A DNA stretch of 64,000 nucleotides, taken from AP-15 sp963747735 (lineage in GTDB: Bacteria > Pseudomonadota > Alphaproteobacteria > ATCC43930 > CGMCC-115725). Positions within the stretch are counted from its first letter, which is position 1, and each line of letters begins with the position of its first letter. Shown one piece after another: positions 52,232-61,135 of the stretch. The DNA is taken from NCBI GenBank assembly GCA_963747735.1, contig CAVVGE010000006.1, positions 248,001-312,000 of the forward strand, written 5' to 3'. A program made the translations under genes and the position numbers. The notes beneath the pieces were generated by a model. The model was given only the letters and a program-made list of their open reading frames with translations, was not told where the DNA came from and did no database searches.

Positions 52232-53228
52232 GGCGGCTGGCGCTCGCCGTGGCACTAATCGTGCTGGCGACGGTGCCGCTCTGGGTCGGCAACACCTACT
52301 ATGTCAACATCGCAGCACAAATCCTGCTCTATGCGGTCTTTGCCCTCGGCCTCAACGTGCTGGTCGGCCAGGCGGGGCTGGTCTCGCTCGGCCATGCCGG
52401 GCTCTTCGGCATCGCCGCCTATGCCGGCGCCATCTTTATCAACAGCGGCGCCGATCATTTCATCGCCATCCTCGGCGCGCTCGTGGTGACCGTCGCCACC
52501 GCCGCGGTCTTCGCGATCCTGGCGTTGCGCGGCACCGGGCTCGGCTTTGTCATGATCACCGTGGCGCTGGGGCAGATCGTTTGGGGTGTGGCCTATCGCT
52601 GGATCAGCATTACGAACGGCGACAACGGGGTTGCGATCAAGACCCGGCCGAGCCCGTTCGGGCTGTCCCTGGCGACGGCACCCGGGTTTTACTGGGCGAC
52701 ATTGGTCGTCTTTCTCGCCACCGTCGTGGCGGTCGCGGTCTTCACCGCCTCGCCGTTTGGCGCGAGCCTGCGCGGCGCCCGCGACCAGCCGCGACGGATG
52801 ACAGCGCTCGGCTACCACGTTTGGATGATCCGCTTTATCGCCTTTCTCTTTTCCGGGCTCGTGAGCGGCGTCGCCGGCATGCTGTTCCTCTATTACAACC
52901 AGTTCGTCAGCCCGCAGGTGGTGGCGCTCGTCGGCTTCGGCCGAGGTGCTGCTGATGGTGATCGCCGGCGGCACCGGCACCTTGCTCGGGCCGATCGCCG
53001 GGGCGGCGCTGGTCGTCATCATGAAGAATGTGGCGAGCGCCTATATCATCGCGCTGGAACCTGGTCCTCGGCGCGATCTTTGTCGCCATCGTCATTTTTA
53101 TGCCGGAAGGGCTGGTGCCGGGCTCGGTGCGGCTCCTGCGCTGGGCCGCCGCCGGATTGCGCCCGCCTCGGGGGACGCGCGGCGCAGCGGCGCGGTCGGC
53201 AGGGGCGCGCTCGAAGGAAGGCGCATGA
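52228..53228 (+). CDS. livM: Branched-chain amino-acid-type ABC transporter permease LivM, two frameshifts
   Basis: GTG 52228 opens a normal LivM: YVNIAAQILLYAVFALGLNV, VGQAGLVSLGHAGLFGIAAY, LRGTGLGFVMITVALGQIVW. After QVVALVGF the frame shifts (extra base at about 52937-52943) to EVLLMVIAGGTGTLLGPIAG, and again at about 53056-53058 to RWNLVLGAIFVAIVIFMPEG, ending at 53228. The span is 1001 bases, consistent with two inserted bases. All expected segments are present in order, so a sequence error is likelier than decay. The restored stop overlaps the livG ATG. Confidence 0.85.
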
Positions 53229-53962
53229 GCGCGCTCGAAGTCGCGGGGCTCGAAAAATCCTTTGGCGGCTTGCGCGTCACCGCCGCCGTGGATTTCGCGG
53301 TCGAGCCGGGCGAGCGGCGGCTGATCATCGGCCCGAACGGCGCCGGCAAGACCACGCTCTTCAACCTGATCACCGGCGAATTGCGAGCCGACCACGGCTC
53401 GATCCGCCTGTTCGGCCGCGACATCACCCGTATGCCGAGCCGGCGCCGCGCCCATCTCGGCCTCGCCCGGACCTACCAGATCATCACCCTCTTTCCCGGC
53501 GAGACCCTGCTGCGCAACGTCACCTTGTCGCTCCTGGGCTTGTCGCCGCTGCGCTGGAACCCCTTTGCCCGGCTTTCCCGGCAGGAGACGCTGATCGCCG
53601 GGGCGCGCGCGGCCTTGACCCGGGTCGGGCTCGGCCATCTCGCCGACCGGCCGCTGGCGCAGACCGCCTATGGCGAGCGCCGCAGGGTCGAGATCGCGAT
53701 GGCTTTGGCGCAAAACCCGCGGCTCTTGCTGCTCGACGAGCCGTTTGCGGGGCTGTCGGTCGACGAGCGGCGCGACGTGCGCGAATTGCTGGGGGCGATC
53801 CCGCGCGAGGTGACGGTCGTCATGATCGAGCACGACATGGATGTGGCGCTCGACTTTGCCGAGCGCATCACGGTCTTGCATTTCGGCCGGGTCGTCGTCG
53901 AAGGCACGCGCTCCGAGGTGGTCGCCGACCCGCGCACCAGGGAGATCTATCTTGGCGAATGA
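53225..53962 (+). CDS. livG: Branched-chain amino-acid-type ABC transporter ATPase LivG
   Basis: 245 residues. Walker A is IIGPNGAGKTTLFNLITGEL, the LivG-type insertion LARTYQIITLFPGETLLRNV follows, then the signature region AYGERRRVEIAMALA (LSGG replaced by AYGE, usual for this group) and Walker B PRLLLLDEPFAGLS. The ATG overlaps the livM stop; the 3' end overlaps livF by 11 bases. Confidence 0.94.
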   Translation: MSALEVAGLEKSFGGLRVTAAVDFAVEPGERRLIIGPNGAGKTTLFNLITGELRADHGSIRLFGRDITRMPSRRRAHLGLARTYQIITLFPGETLLRNVTLSLLGLSPLRWNPFARLSRQETLIAGARAALTRVGLGHLADRPLAQTAYGERRRVEIAMALAQNPRLLLLDEPFAGLSVDERRDVRELLGAIPREVTVVMIEHDMDVALDFAERITVLHFGRVVVEGTRSEVVADPRTREIYLGE

Positions 53963-54671
53963 CGCCCTCGTCGTCGCCGACATCGACGCCTTTTACGGCG
54001 ACAGCCACGTTTTGCACGGCGTTTCGTTCCGCTGCGGCGAAGGCCGCCTCCTGGGCCTGCTGGGCCGCAACGGCGCCGGCAAGACGACGAGCATGAACGT
54101 CGTGGTCGGGACCCTGCCGCCGCGACGGGGATCGGTCAGGGTCTATGGCACACCGATCAGCGGCCGCCCGCCCGAGGCGATCGCGGCGCAAGGCGTCGCC
54201 TTGGTGCCGCAGGGGCGGCGCATCTTTCGCAGCCTGAGCGTGCGCGAGAACCTCGCCGTCGCCGCGCGCAAGCCGAGAGCGGGCCGCGCCGCGACATGGA
54301 CGCTCGACACAGTGTTTGCCGCCTTCCCACGGCTTCAGGAGCGGCGCGAGCAATATGCCGGGACCCTTTCGGGGGGTGAGCAGCAGATGCTGGCGATCGG
54401 CCGGGCGCTGGTGTCGAACCCGCGTATCCTGCTGATGGACGAGCCGTCGGAAGGGCTGGCGCCGCAGATCGTCGCCGAGGTCATGGCGACGATCCGCCGG
54501 CTCAAGGAAGAGGGGCTGTCGATCGTGCTGGTCGAGCAGAACCCGAAGCTCGCCTTCGACGTCGCCGACGACATCGTCATTCTGAACAGCGGCCGGGTGG
54601 TGGTCGATCTGCCGGCCGCCGCCGTGCAGCGCGACGCCGCCGACCTGCACCAGCATCTCGGCATCTTTTGA
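53952..54671 (+). CDS. livF: Branched-chain amino-acid-type ABC transporter ATPase LivF
   Basis: 239 residues from TTG 53952, which sits seven bases after GGGAG; no ATG or GTG is available before the first conserved strand. DIDAFYGDSHVLHGVSFRCG, Walker A LGRNGAGKTTSMNVVVG, LVPQGRRIFRSLSVRENLAV, signature TLSGGEQQMLAIGRALVSNP, and Walker B ILLMDEPSEGLAP are complete. It forms the ATPase pair with LivG. Confidence 0.93.
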   Translation: MANDALVVADIDAFYGDSHVLHGVSFRCGEGRLLGLLGRNGAGKTTSMNVVVGTLPPRRGSVRVYGTPISGRPPEAIAAQGVALVPQGRRIFRSLSVRENLAVAARKPRAGRAATWTLDTVFAAFPRLQERREQYAGTLSGGEQQMLAIGRALVSNPRILLMDEPSEGLAPQIVAEVMATIRRLKEEGLSIVLVEQNPKLAFDVADDIVILNSGRVVVDLPAAAVQRDAADLHQHLGIF

Positions 54672-54704
54672 GGCTGTCCGGCGCGGCAGGGATACCGTCC
54701 GCCG

Positions 54705-56513
54705 ATGACGCGTAGTAGCCTTGCGGCTGGACCGAAAAAGCGGGGGCTGGGCAGGGTGGCGAGCGGCGCGATCGAACATCGGGTTGCGGTCATCATGTGC
54801 GCCGATGTCGTCGGCTATTCCCGGCTGATGGGGATCGACGAAGAAGGCACACTGGCGGCGCTGCGCGCGGTCCGGCGCGACCTCGTCGATCCGCAGATCG
54901 GCGACCACCGGGGCCGCATCGTGCGCACCGCCGGCGATGGCCTTTTGGTCGAGTTCAGCAGCGTCGTCGACGCGGTGCGCTGCGCCGTCCTGATGCAGCG
55001 CGCGGTCAAGGAGCACGAGATGCGCCGGCCGGCCGAGCAGCGCATCCGGTTTCGGGTCGGGATCAATATGGGCGATGTCGCCTCGGACGGCGACGTCATC
55101 TATGGCGACGGCGTCGCCGTTGCCTCGCGGCTCGAAAGCCTGGCCGAGCCCGATGGGGTCAATCTCAGCCGCGCGGTTCGCGACCAGGTGCGCGACAGAT
55201 TGCCGCTGACCCTCGAGGATGTCGGCGAGCACGAGATCGCCAACATCGCCCGCCCGGTCCGCGTGTTTCGCATTGTCTCGGGCGAGCCGGCGCCAGCGCC
55301 CAAGAGCAAGCCCGCGGGCTCGACGCGGCCCGCGGTCGCGGTGCTGCCGTTCCGCAATCTCGGCGACGACGCCGAAGCGGAATTTTTTCTCGACAGCGTC
55401 GCCGAGGATTTGATCACCGAATTGTCGCGCGCGCGCTGGTTTTCGGTCGTCGCCCGCAACACCAGCTTCAGCTACAAGAACCGGACGGTCGACTCGCGCC
55501 AGGTGGCGCGAGACCTCGGGGTCCGCTATCTGGTCGAAGGCAGCCTGCGCCAGGCGGGTGGCCGCGTGCGCATCAGCTGCCAGCTGGTCGAGGCGGAAAG
55601 CGGCCGGGGCTTGTGGGCGGAGCGGTTCGACGGCAGCCTCGGCGATTCGTTCGATCTGCAAGACCGCATCGTAGAAGCGGTGATCGGGTCGGTCGGCCCG
55701 ATCTTGCGCACGACCGAGGTCGAGCGCGCCCGGCACAAGCCGGAAGCCGCCCAGGACGTTTACGACCTGGTGCTGCGCGCGTCCGTCCCCGCCTTCGCCG
55801 AAACCGCCGAGGACAATGCCGAGGCGATGCGGCTCTTGGCGCGGGCGTTGGCGATCGACCCCGACTATCCGAGCGCCAATGCGCTCGCCGCCTGGTGTCG
55901 CCAGCAGCGGCACCTGATGGGCTGGCCGGGCGCGCAGGAGGAGGACCGCGAAACCGCCAAGCGCCTCGCCCGGCTGGCGATCGCCCATGGCGGCGATGTG
56001 CCGCTGGCGCTCGTTGTTGCCGGGGCGGTGCGGGCGGTCCTGACCCGCGATCATGATTTGGCGCTGGCGGCGGCCGACCGCGCCGTCATGATCTATGGCA
56101 ATTCGGCGCTGGTGCTCGGTTTCGACGCGCTGACGCGGTGCCTGTGCGGCGCTTATCCGGCGGCCATCGAGCATGCGGAAAAGGCGTTGCGCCTGAGCCC
56201 GTTGGAGCCGCTCGTCTATCACGCCTCGCTGGCGCTGGCGCTCGCCTGCCTGCTTACCGGGCGCCCCGAGGAGGCGGTCGCCCATGCGCAGAAGGCGATC
56301 GAGGGCAACCAGCATCTCGCTTTTTCCTATTGCGTTTTGGCGCTGGGCGCGGCGCGCCTCGGCCGGACCGAGGATGCGGCCGAGGCGGTGCGCCGGCTGG
56401 TTCGCGCAGCGCCGGGCTTTCGCATCGGCACGCTGCGCAAGATCCGTTTTGCCGATGCGGCGCGGCTGCAGAGCGAGCTCGATTTGCTGCGTATGGCGAA
56501 CCTGCCCGACTGA
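54705..56513 (+). CDS. Class III adenylate/guanylate cyclase with TolB-like and TPR domains
   Basis: 602 residues. The cyclase domain (about 25-185) keeps both metal-binding Asp: AVIMCADVVGYSRLMGIDEE and VRTAGDGLLVEFSSVVDAVR, plus INMGDVASDGDVIYGDGVAV. A TolB-N/FlgO-like segment follows (AVAVLPFRNLGDDAEAEFF, DLGVRYLVEGSLRQAGGRVR), then about six TPR-like repeats. This architecture is expanded in rhizobia and relatives. No membrane segment is evident. It starts 34 bases after livF and may be co-transcribed with the transporter. Confidence 0.9.
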   Translation: MTRSSLAAGPKKRGLGRVASGAIEHRVAVIMCADVVGYSRLMGIDEEGTLAALRAVRRDLVDPQIGDHRGRIVRTAGDGLLVEFSSVVDAVRCAVLMQRAVKEHEMRRPAEQRIRFRVGINMGDVASDGDVIYGDGVAVASRLESLAEPDGVNLSRAVRDQVRDRLPLTLEDVGEHEIANIARPVRVFRIVSGEPAPAPKSKPAGSTRPAVAVLPFRNLGDDAEAEFFLDSVAEDLITELSRARWFSVVARNTSFSYKNRTVDSRQVARDLGVRYLVEGSLRQAGGRVRISCQLVEAESGRGLWAERFDGSLGDSFDLQDRIVEAVIGSVGPILRTTEVERARHKPEAAQDVYDLVLRASVPAFAETAEDNAEAMRLLARALAIDPDYPSANALAAWCRQQRHLMGWPGAQEEDRETAKRLARLAIAHGGDVPLALVVAGAVRAVLTRDHDLALAAADRAVMIYGNSALVLGFDALTRCLCGAYPAAIEHAEKALRLSPLEPLVYHASLALALACLLTGRPEEAVAHAQKAIEGNQHLAFSYCVLALGAARLGRTEDAAEAVRRLVRAAPGFRIGTLRKIRFADAARLQSELDLLRMANLPD

Positions 56514-56603
56514 TCGATTTCTCCTGCGCCCGGCGCTTCTGGTAAGATCGATCGGAATGTCGCGGGTGAAGCGGTTCACTTTGCGGCGGCCCAGCGCGGC
56601 ACC

Positions 56604-58415
56604 ATGATTGTTGGTGCCGCGAACCGGGATGATCGAGTGGCCGTGTCCGAAAATGGGAGAGACCGAGTCAGGCGCCGCCTCGCGGCAGTGCTCGTTGCCG
56701 GCTACAGCCCGCTGTTCCCGGAGAGCGACGCCGAGGTTCTGGCCGAGCTCAACGCCTTGCTCAGCGAGGTCATCGAGCCGCTGATCCTCGAATTCGGCGG
56801 GCGCGTCGTCAATTCGAGCGGGGAAAAGGCGCTGAGCGAGTTCGACAGCGTGGTCGAGGCAGCACGCTCGGCCGCGGCACTGCGTGAAGCGGTGGCGCAG
56901 AGAAACCGTGCCTCGGCGCCCGAGCGGCGCATCGCGCTGCGCATCGGCATCAATCTCGGCGACATCATTTTCTCGGAGGGCGACATCTTTGGCGACGGCG
57001 TCAATATCGCGGCCCGTCTCGAGGCGCTGGCCGAGCCCGGCAGCATTTTTGTGTCGCAGATCGTCCACGACCAGGTCGTCGACAAGATCGATTTCGATTT
57101 TACCGATCTCGGCGCGCAAAAATTAAAAAACATCGCCCGGCCGGTCCGGGTCTACCGGATGGGCGGTGTCGCAGCGGCCGGCGACGCAGCCGTAACCGCA
57201 GCGGCCTCAACCGCGCCCGGCTTTGACGATCGCCGTGCCATCGCGGTGCTGCCGTTCAGCAATTTCAGCGGCGATCCCGAGCAGGAATATTTCGCCGACG
57301 GCATCACCGAAGACATCATCACGATGCTCGCCGGGTGGCGCGCCTTCCCGGTGATCGCGCGCAATTCGACCTTTACCTACAAGAACACCCATGTCGACAT
57401 CAAAAAAGTCGGCCGCGACCTCGGTGTGCGCTATGTGCTCGAAGGCAGCGTGCGCAAATCGGGCCACCGCGTTCGCGTCACCGCCCAGCTGATCCAGGCG
57501 GACACCGGACACCATATCGTCGCCGAACGGTACGACCGCGACCTGACGGATTTGTTCGAGCTGCAGGACGAGATCGCCAGCACGATCGCCGGTGCCATCG
57601 AGCCCGAGCTCTTGAAATTCGAGCGCGACCGCATCGCCGACCAGTCGCGACCGAACGAAGACGCCTACGAGCTTTATCAGCGCGGCATGTGGCACCATTA
57701 TCGCCACACCAAAGAGGATAATCGAGAGGCGCAGGCGTTCTTTCGGCGGGCGCTCGGGATCGACGCCAGCTATCCGCAAGCCACCGCCGCGCTCGCCTTG
57801 GCGCTGTGCAATGCCGCCTATCTCGGCTGGGCAACCGACGCCGACGCCGCCTATGCCGAATCCTACGAGCTGGCGCAGCATGCGGTCTCGCTCGATCGCC
57901 GTTTCCCGCTGGCGCGGTTCGTGCTGGGCCTCGTTTGCATGTGGACGAGCCGCTCGGACCGGGCGGTGGCGGAGTTTCAGGAGGCGATCAACCTCAATCC
58001 GAGCTTTGCCGCGGTCCATATCCTGCTGGGTCAGATGTACACTTATCGTGACCGGCCGGACGAGGCGATCGCGCTCGCCGAAAAGGGAATCCGTCTCAGC
58101 CCGAGCGATCCGAGGCTGTTTATGTGGCTTCCGGCGCTGGCCGGGGCGCATTACCAGCTCGGCCATTACGAGGAAGCGGTCGAGATCGGCCGGCGTGCCT
58201 GGGCGCTCAACCGCAATTGGCCGGCCGGGCTGCGCTATGTCGTTGCCGGTTTGGGGCAGCTCGCGCGTGTCGCCGAAGCGCAAGCGCCGCTTTGCGAGCT
58301 CAAGGCGCTCGACGGCAACCTCGCCTTTGTCGACGGCATCTTGAGCCGGCTATATCGCACCCGGAAGGGGGCGGACCACTTTCTCGACGGCTTGCGCAAA
58401 GCCGGCATGGCTTGA
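56604..58415 (+). CDS. Cyclase-homology/TolB/TPR protein lacking catalytic metal-site aspartates
   Basis: 603 residues, a paralogue of the preceding gene with the same three-part layout. In the cyclase domain the first metal region reads RRLAAVLVAGYSPLFPESDA, where AADVVGYSRLM is usual, and the second reads VVNSSGEKALSEFDSVVEAA, where GDGFLVEF is usual. Both metal Asp are therefore replaced, while the distal part (INLGDIIFSEGDIFGDGVNI) is well kept. The TolB-like part (AVLPFSNFSGDPEQEYFADG) and TPRs are intact. It is probably a catalytically dead cyclase acting as a binding or sensing module. The true start may be downstream of 56604 (GTG 56640). Confidence 0.85.
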   Translation: MIVGAANRDDRVAVSENGRDRVRRRLAAVLVAGYSPLFPESDAEVLAELNALLSEVIEPLILEFGGRVVNSSGEKALSEFDSVVEAARSAAALREAVAQRNRASAPERRIALRIGINLGDIIFSEGDIFGDGVNIAARLEALAEPGSIFVSQIVHDQVVDKIDFDFTDLGAQKLKNIARPVRVYRMGGVAAAGDAAVTAAASTAPGFDDRRAIAVLPFSNFSGDPEQEYFADGITEDIITMLAGWRAFPVIARNSTFTYKNTHVDIKKVGRDLGVRYVLEGSVRKSGHRVRVTAQLIQADTGHHIVAERYDRDLTDLFELQDEIASTIAGAIEPELLKFERDRIADQSRPNEDAYELYQRGMWHHYRHTKEDNREAQAFFRRALGIDASYPQATAALALALCNAAYLGWATDADAAYAESYELAQHAVSLDRRFPLARFVLGLVCMWTSRSDRAVAEFQEAINLNPSFAAVHILLGQMYTYRDRPDEAIALAEKGIRLSPSDPRLFMWLPALAGAHYQLGHYEEAVEIGRRAWALNRNWPAGLRYVVAGLGQLARVAEAQAPLCELKALDGNLAFVDGILSRLYRTRKGADHFLDGLRKAGMA

Positions 58416-58467
58416 CCGCGGCAGGGCTTGATCGCGGCAGGGCTTGATCGCGGCAGGGCTTGATCGC
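58409..58467. repeat. 16-bp tandem repeat, 3.7 copies, at the cyclase 3' end
   Basis: GGCTTGATCGCGGCAG repeats at 58409 (one mismatch), 58425, 58441 and 58457 (11 bases only). The first copy contains the stop codon of the cyclase-like gene. The array leads directly into the palindrome at 58466. Confidence 0.85.
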
Positions 58468-58487
58468 AAAAGGGCGCGCCCTTTTGC
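58466..58487. terminator. 22-bp perfect palindrome between convergent genes
   Basis: GCAAAAGGGCG (58466-58476) is followed immediately by its exact reverse complement CGCCCTTTTGC (58477-58487). The A-run and T-run flanking a GC core read as an intrinsic terminator in both directions, serving the cyclase (stop 58415) and the minus-strand gene (stop 58495). Confidence 0.8.
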
Positions 58488-58494
58488 CGGCGGA

Positions 58495-59607
58495 TCAGGG
58501 GCGTCGGCGACGCCGATCTAGCCAGCCGGGGGCCGTCACCGTGTCGATAAACGGCAGGAAATGATTGCTTGTCCATGTCGCCGGATGGGACAGGACGACA
58601 AAGCCGCTGCCTTCCAAGATCCGCCGGCGGTAGTGCCCGCCCATCTCGGCGATCGGGTTTTCGAACAGGATGCGCGGCCGCGAGGCGCCGTTCTGGTCGA
58701 ACCGGGTGAGCTCGGATGCGAAGCCGTGGCGGCGGATCCGATCTGGGGTCAAATACTCCACCGCGTGCAGATAGCCGCCGAGCTCGTTGAGCCGCGGCTC
58801 GTCGCGCACCATGTCGAGATAGGCGGCGGAGAGCGGCGTGCCATGTCCCGAGACGGTTTTGACCGGCCCGAACCGGCGCCGGAACGACGCGGCGGTGCGC
58901 GCGAAATGGGCATCGGCGGCGCGGCGTGCCTGCGCCAGAACCGGCGCGTCGTGGCCGTCTCTCTCAAAGGCCCTTAACCACTCGACGATCAGCTCGCGCG
59001 CGCCTCCGCTGGCGACAAACCCGTCCAAACCTTCGCCGCGGCCGTCAAAGCGCTGCTCGATGAGCCAGCCGCTTTCGGGAGCGCAATGAAAGCCGAACTG
59101 AACAAATCGGCGATCGAAAGCACGCAATTTCAGAAAAAGGCGCGAAGCCTGCGTCTCGGCGCGCGAGTGTCGCCAGGAGATCTGAAACGAGCCGGGGATC
59201 TGAAGCTCCTCGTGCAGGTTCGCTAGCAGGAAGACGCCAAACAGGTCGCGGACATGGACGTCATAGCGCAAATAGACGCGGCGGGTGTCGAAGCGCAGCG
59301 GGCCTTCCTCGCAAGATGCGAACGAGTATCCCATCGCGCCGAGCCAATCGACATAACGCCGAAAGCCAGCTTCGAGCTGGGGACCGACCCGCGCACGGGC
59401 GGCTGCGGCGAGCGCGTGCTTGGCCCTTAGCCGGCTAAATATCTGGCGCGCGGCTTCGAAATTGACAACAGTCTGACCCGGTCTAAGCGGCAGCTCGGGC
59501 GCGGCGGCCCCCGTGCGACGGGGTGCCCGCTTGCGCAAAAAAGCCGGCAGAAATCGCAGCACCGTGGCGCGGCCCCGAGGATAGGAGGCCGCGACTGCAG
59601 CCCGCAA
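58495..59607 (-). CDS. Deacetylase-like protein of a surface-glycan cluster
   Basis: 370 residues. Metal-site-like elements in NodB order can be seen: YLRYDVHVRDLFGVFLLANL (Asp and His), VQFGFHCAPESGWL (His), VSGHGTPLSAAYL, and VLSHPATWTSNHFLPF near the C-terminus. These resemble the polysaccharide deacetylase-type proteins that accompany sugar biosynthesis genes, but the TFDDG motif is absent. The first 45 residues are basic without a signal peptide. It ends 18 bases from the next gene on the same strand and is probably co-transcribed with the UDP-sulfoquinovose synthase gene. Confidence 0.55.
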   Translation of the reverse strand: MRAAVAASYPRGRATVLRFLPAFLRKRAPRRTGAAAPELPLRPGQTVVNFEAARQIFSRLRAKHALAAAARARVGPQLEAGFRRYVDWLGAMGYSFASCEEGPLRFDTRRVYLRYDVHVRDLFGVFLLANLHEELQIPGSFQISWRHSRAETQASRLFLKLRAFDRRFVQFGFHCAPESGWLIEQRFDGRGEGLDGFVASGGARELIVEWLRAFERDGHDAPVLAQARRAADAHFARTAASFRRRFGPVKTVSGHGTPLSAAYLDMVRDEPRLNELGGYLHAVEYLTPDRIRRHGFASELTRFDQNGASRPRILFENPIAEMGGHYRRRILEGSGFVVLSHPATWTSNHFLPFIDTVTAPGWLDRRRRRP

Positions 59608-59624
59608 GCCGGCGCTGCCGGACC

Positions 59625-60773
59625 TCAGGACCAGCGCACCCGCGGCATGATCTTGGTGGCGTCGATATTCGCCCGGTAAGGCACGATCGTCTCGATCATC
59701 GCCGCCAGCACCTCGTCCGTCATGTAATGCGGCTGCAAGCCCAGCTCAAGCAGGCCGGAATGCGCCGCATTGTAATAATGCTCTTCCTGCTCCTTGCGCG
59801 GGTTGGGGATCGATTTGATCTCGACCGGATAGCCCAGCGCACGCCCGGCGCGCTGCACGCGCTCGGCGAGCTCGTTGACCGAGAACTGCTCGGTAAACTG
59901 GTTGAAGACCCGCAATTCACCCGGCGCTGCCGGGGTTTCCGTGGCCAGGCGCACGCATTGCAGCGTGTCCTTCAGGTTGAGATAGCCGCGCGTTTGACCG
60001 CCCTTGCCGTACACGGTCAGGGGCACTCCGGCAATCGCCTGGACCAGGAAACGGTTCACCGCGGTGCCGAAAATGTCGTCGTAATGGAAGTTTGGCAGCA
60101 GTCTTGCGTCGCCTTCGGATTCCCAGCTCGACAGCCCGTAAACCGGTCCCTGCATCAGATCCGTCACGCGTAATTTATGGGTCCGCACATAAAACCAGAG
60201 CAGGTCGGTGTCCATTACTTTTGTCGTATGATAAAGGCTGCCCGATTGACGGGGAAATAAAAACTTGTCCCTGCGTCCCTTGTGATCGATCTCGATCCAC
60301 CCCTCTTCGATGTCGATGTTCGGGGTGCCGTATTCGCCCATCGTGCCGAGCTTGACGATGTGACAGTCCGGCTTGTGGCGCAGGATCGCCCAGATCAGGT
60401 TGAAGGTCACACCGAGATTGTTGCGCAGCGTAAGCTGGGCCTCGTGGAAGCCGCGCATCGAATAGGGCGCGGAAGGCTGCTCGGCATAATGGATCACGGC
60501 GTCGGGCAGGAAACCGGCAAACACCGGATCGAGAAACATCATCTCGGCGCAGTCCCCGATCGCCACCCCGATCCGGCGGCCTCGAGCCGACCCGAAAATC
60601 TCGGCGCGGTCGTCCAGATCAGGGGCCTCGAACAGCGCCTCGGAGCGGGTGCTTCGGGCGACCGTGCGGCGCAAATAATTATCGGCGACCGTGACCTCAT
60701 GACCCGCGGCGGCAAGATGCATCGCCGTTGGCCAGCCGAGATAGCCATCGCCGCCAAGAATTAAAACACGCAT
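59625..60773 (-). CDS. sqdB: UDP-sulfoquinovose synthase (SQD1/SqdB-like)
   Basis: 382 residues of the extended SDR family. VLILGGDGYLGWPTAMHLAA is the NAD-binding motif; AVIHYAEQPSAPYSMRG, TMGEYGTPNIDIEEGWIEI, the catalytic Tyr/Lys in YHTTKVMDTDLLWFYV, and TDLMQGPVYGL are all characteristic of SQD1, which makes UDP-sulfoquinovose from UDP-glucose and sulfite. Products go to the sulfolipid SQDG or to sulfosugar glycans. The surrounding glycan genes and the absence of sqdD/sqdX in the window leave open which applies. Confidence 0.88.
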   Translation of the reverse strand: MRVLILGGDGYLGWPTAMHLAAAGHEVTVADNYLRRTVARSTRSEALFEAPDLDDRAEIFGSARGRRIGVAIGDCAEMMFLDPVFAGFLPDAVIHYAEQPSAPYSMRGFHEAQLTLRNNLGVTFNLIWAILRHKPDCHIVKLGTMGEYGTPNIDIEEGWIEIDHKGRRDKFLFPRQSGSLYHTTKVMDTDLLWFYVRTHKLRVTDLMQGPVYGLSSWESEGDARLLPNFHYDDIFGTAVNRFLVQAIAGVPLTVYGKGGQTRGYLNLKDTLQCVRLATETPAAPGELRVFNQFTEQFSVNELAERVQRAGRALGYPVEIKSIPNPRKEQEEHYYNAAHSGLLELGLQPHYMTDEVLAAMIETIVPYRANIDATKIMPRVRWS

Positions 60774-60971
60774 GACCGCGGCCCCCTGCTCCCCAAGCGC
60801 ACCGTTCAGTCGAAGTTCACGAATAGCGCATCACAAAGATTTTACAACGCGCCGCGCCAAGATCGCGCGACAGTTGCAAAGCCGAGAGGTTTACCCGGCG
60901 CTCCAGTGTGGCTGTCCCCTTGCAGTCGGGATGATTAATCCGGTGCATTAGGTGCACGCAGCGACCGGGGC

Positions 60972-61001
60972 TTGTCAATCCCTGCTTGTGTCGTCTATAC
61001 A
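60972..61001 (+). promoter_or_regulatory. Candidate promoter for the plus-strand glycan operon
   Basis: TTGTCA (60972-60977) and TATACA (60996-61001) with an 18-base spacer, 135 bases upstream of the start at 61136. It lies in the 362-base divergent intergenic region 60774-61135, where I see no gene or other repeat. Confidence 0.45.
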
Positions 61002-61135
61002 CAATCGGCGAGTCGCACGGAAACTGAAGGATCGGATTTCAGGAGCATATTGGGGATCTGCCGGGGCCGCCGGGAAATGGTCCCGGGATCGTGGAATACG
61101 GTGCCAAGAGCCGACGCAATCAGGGGGAGATGCGG

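Noticed and set aside
53868..57119. 1083-codon minus-strand frame
   Set aside because: Longest frame of the window but antisense to livF and both cyclase genes, and its composition is that of a shadow frame.
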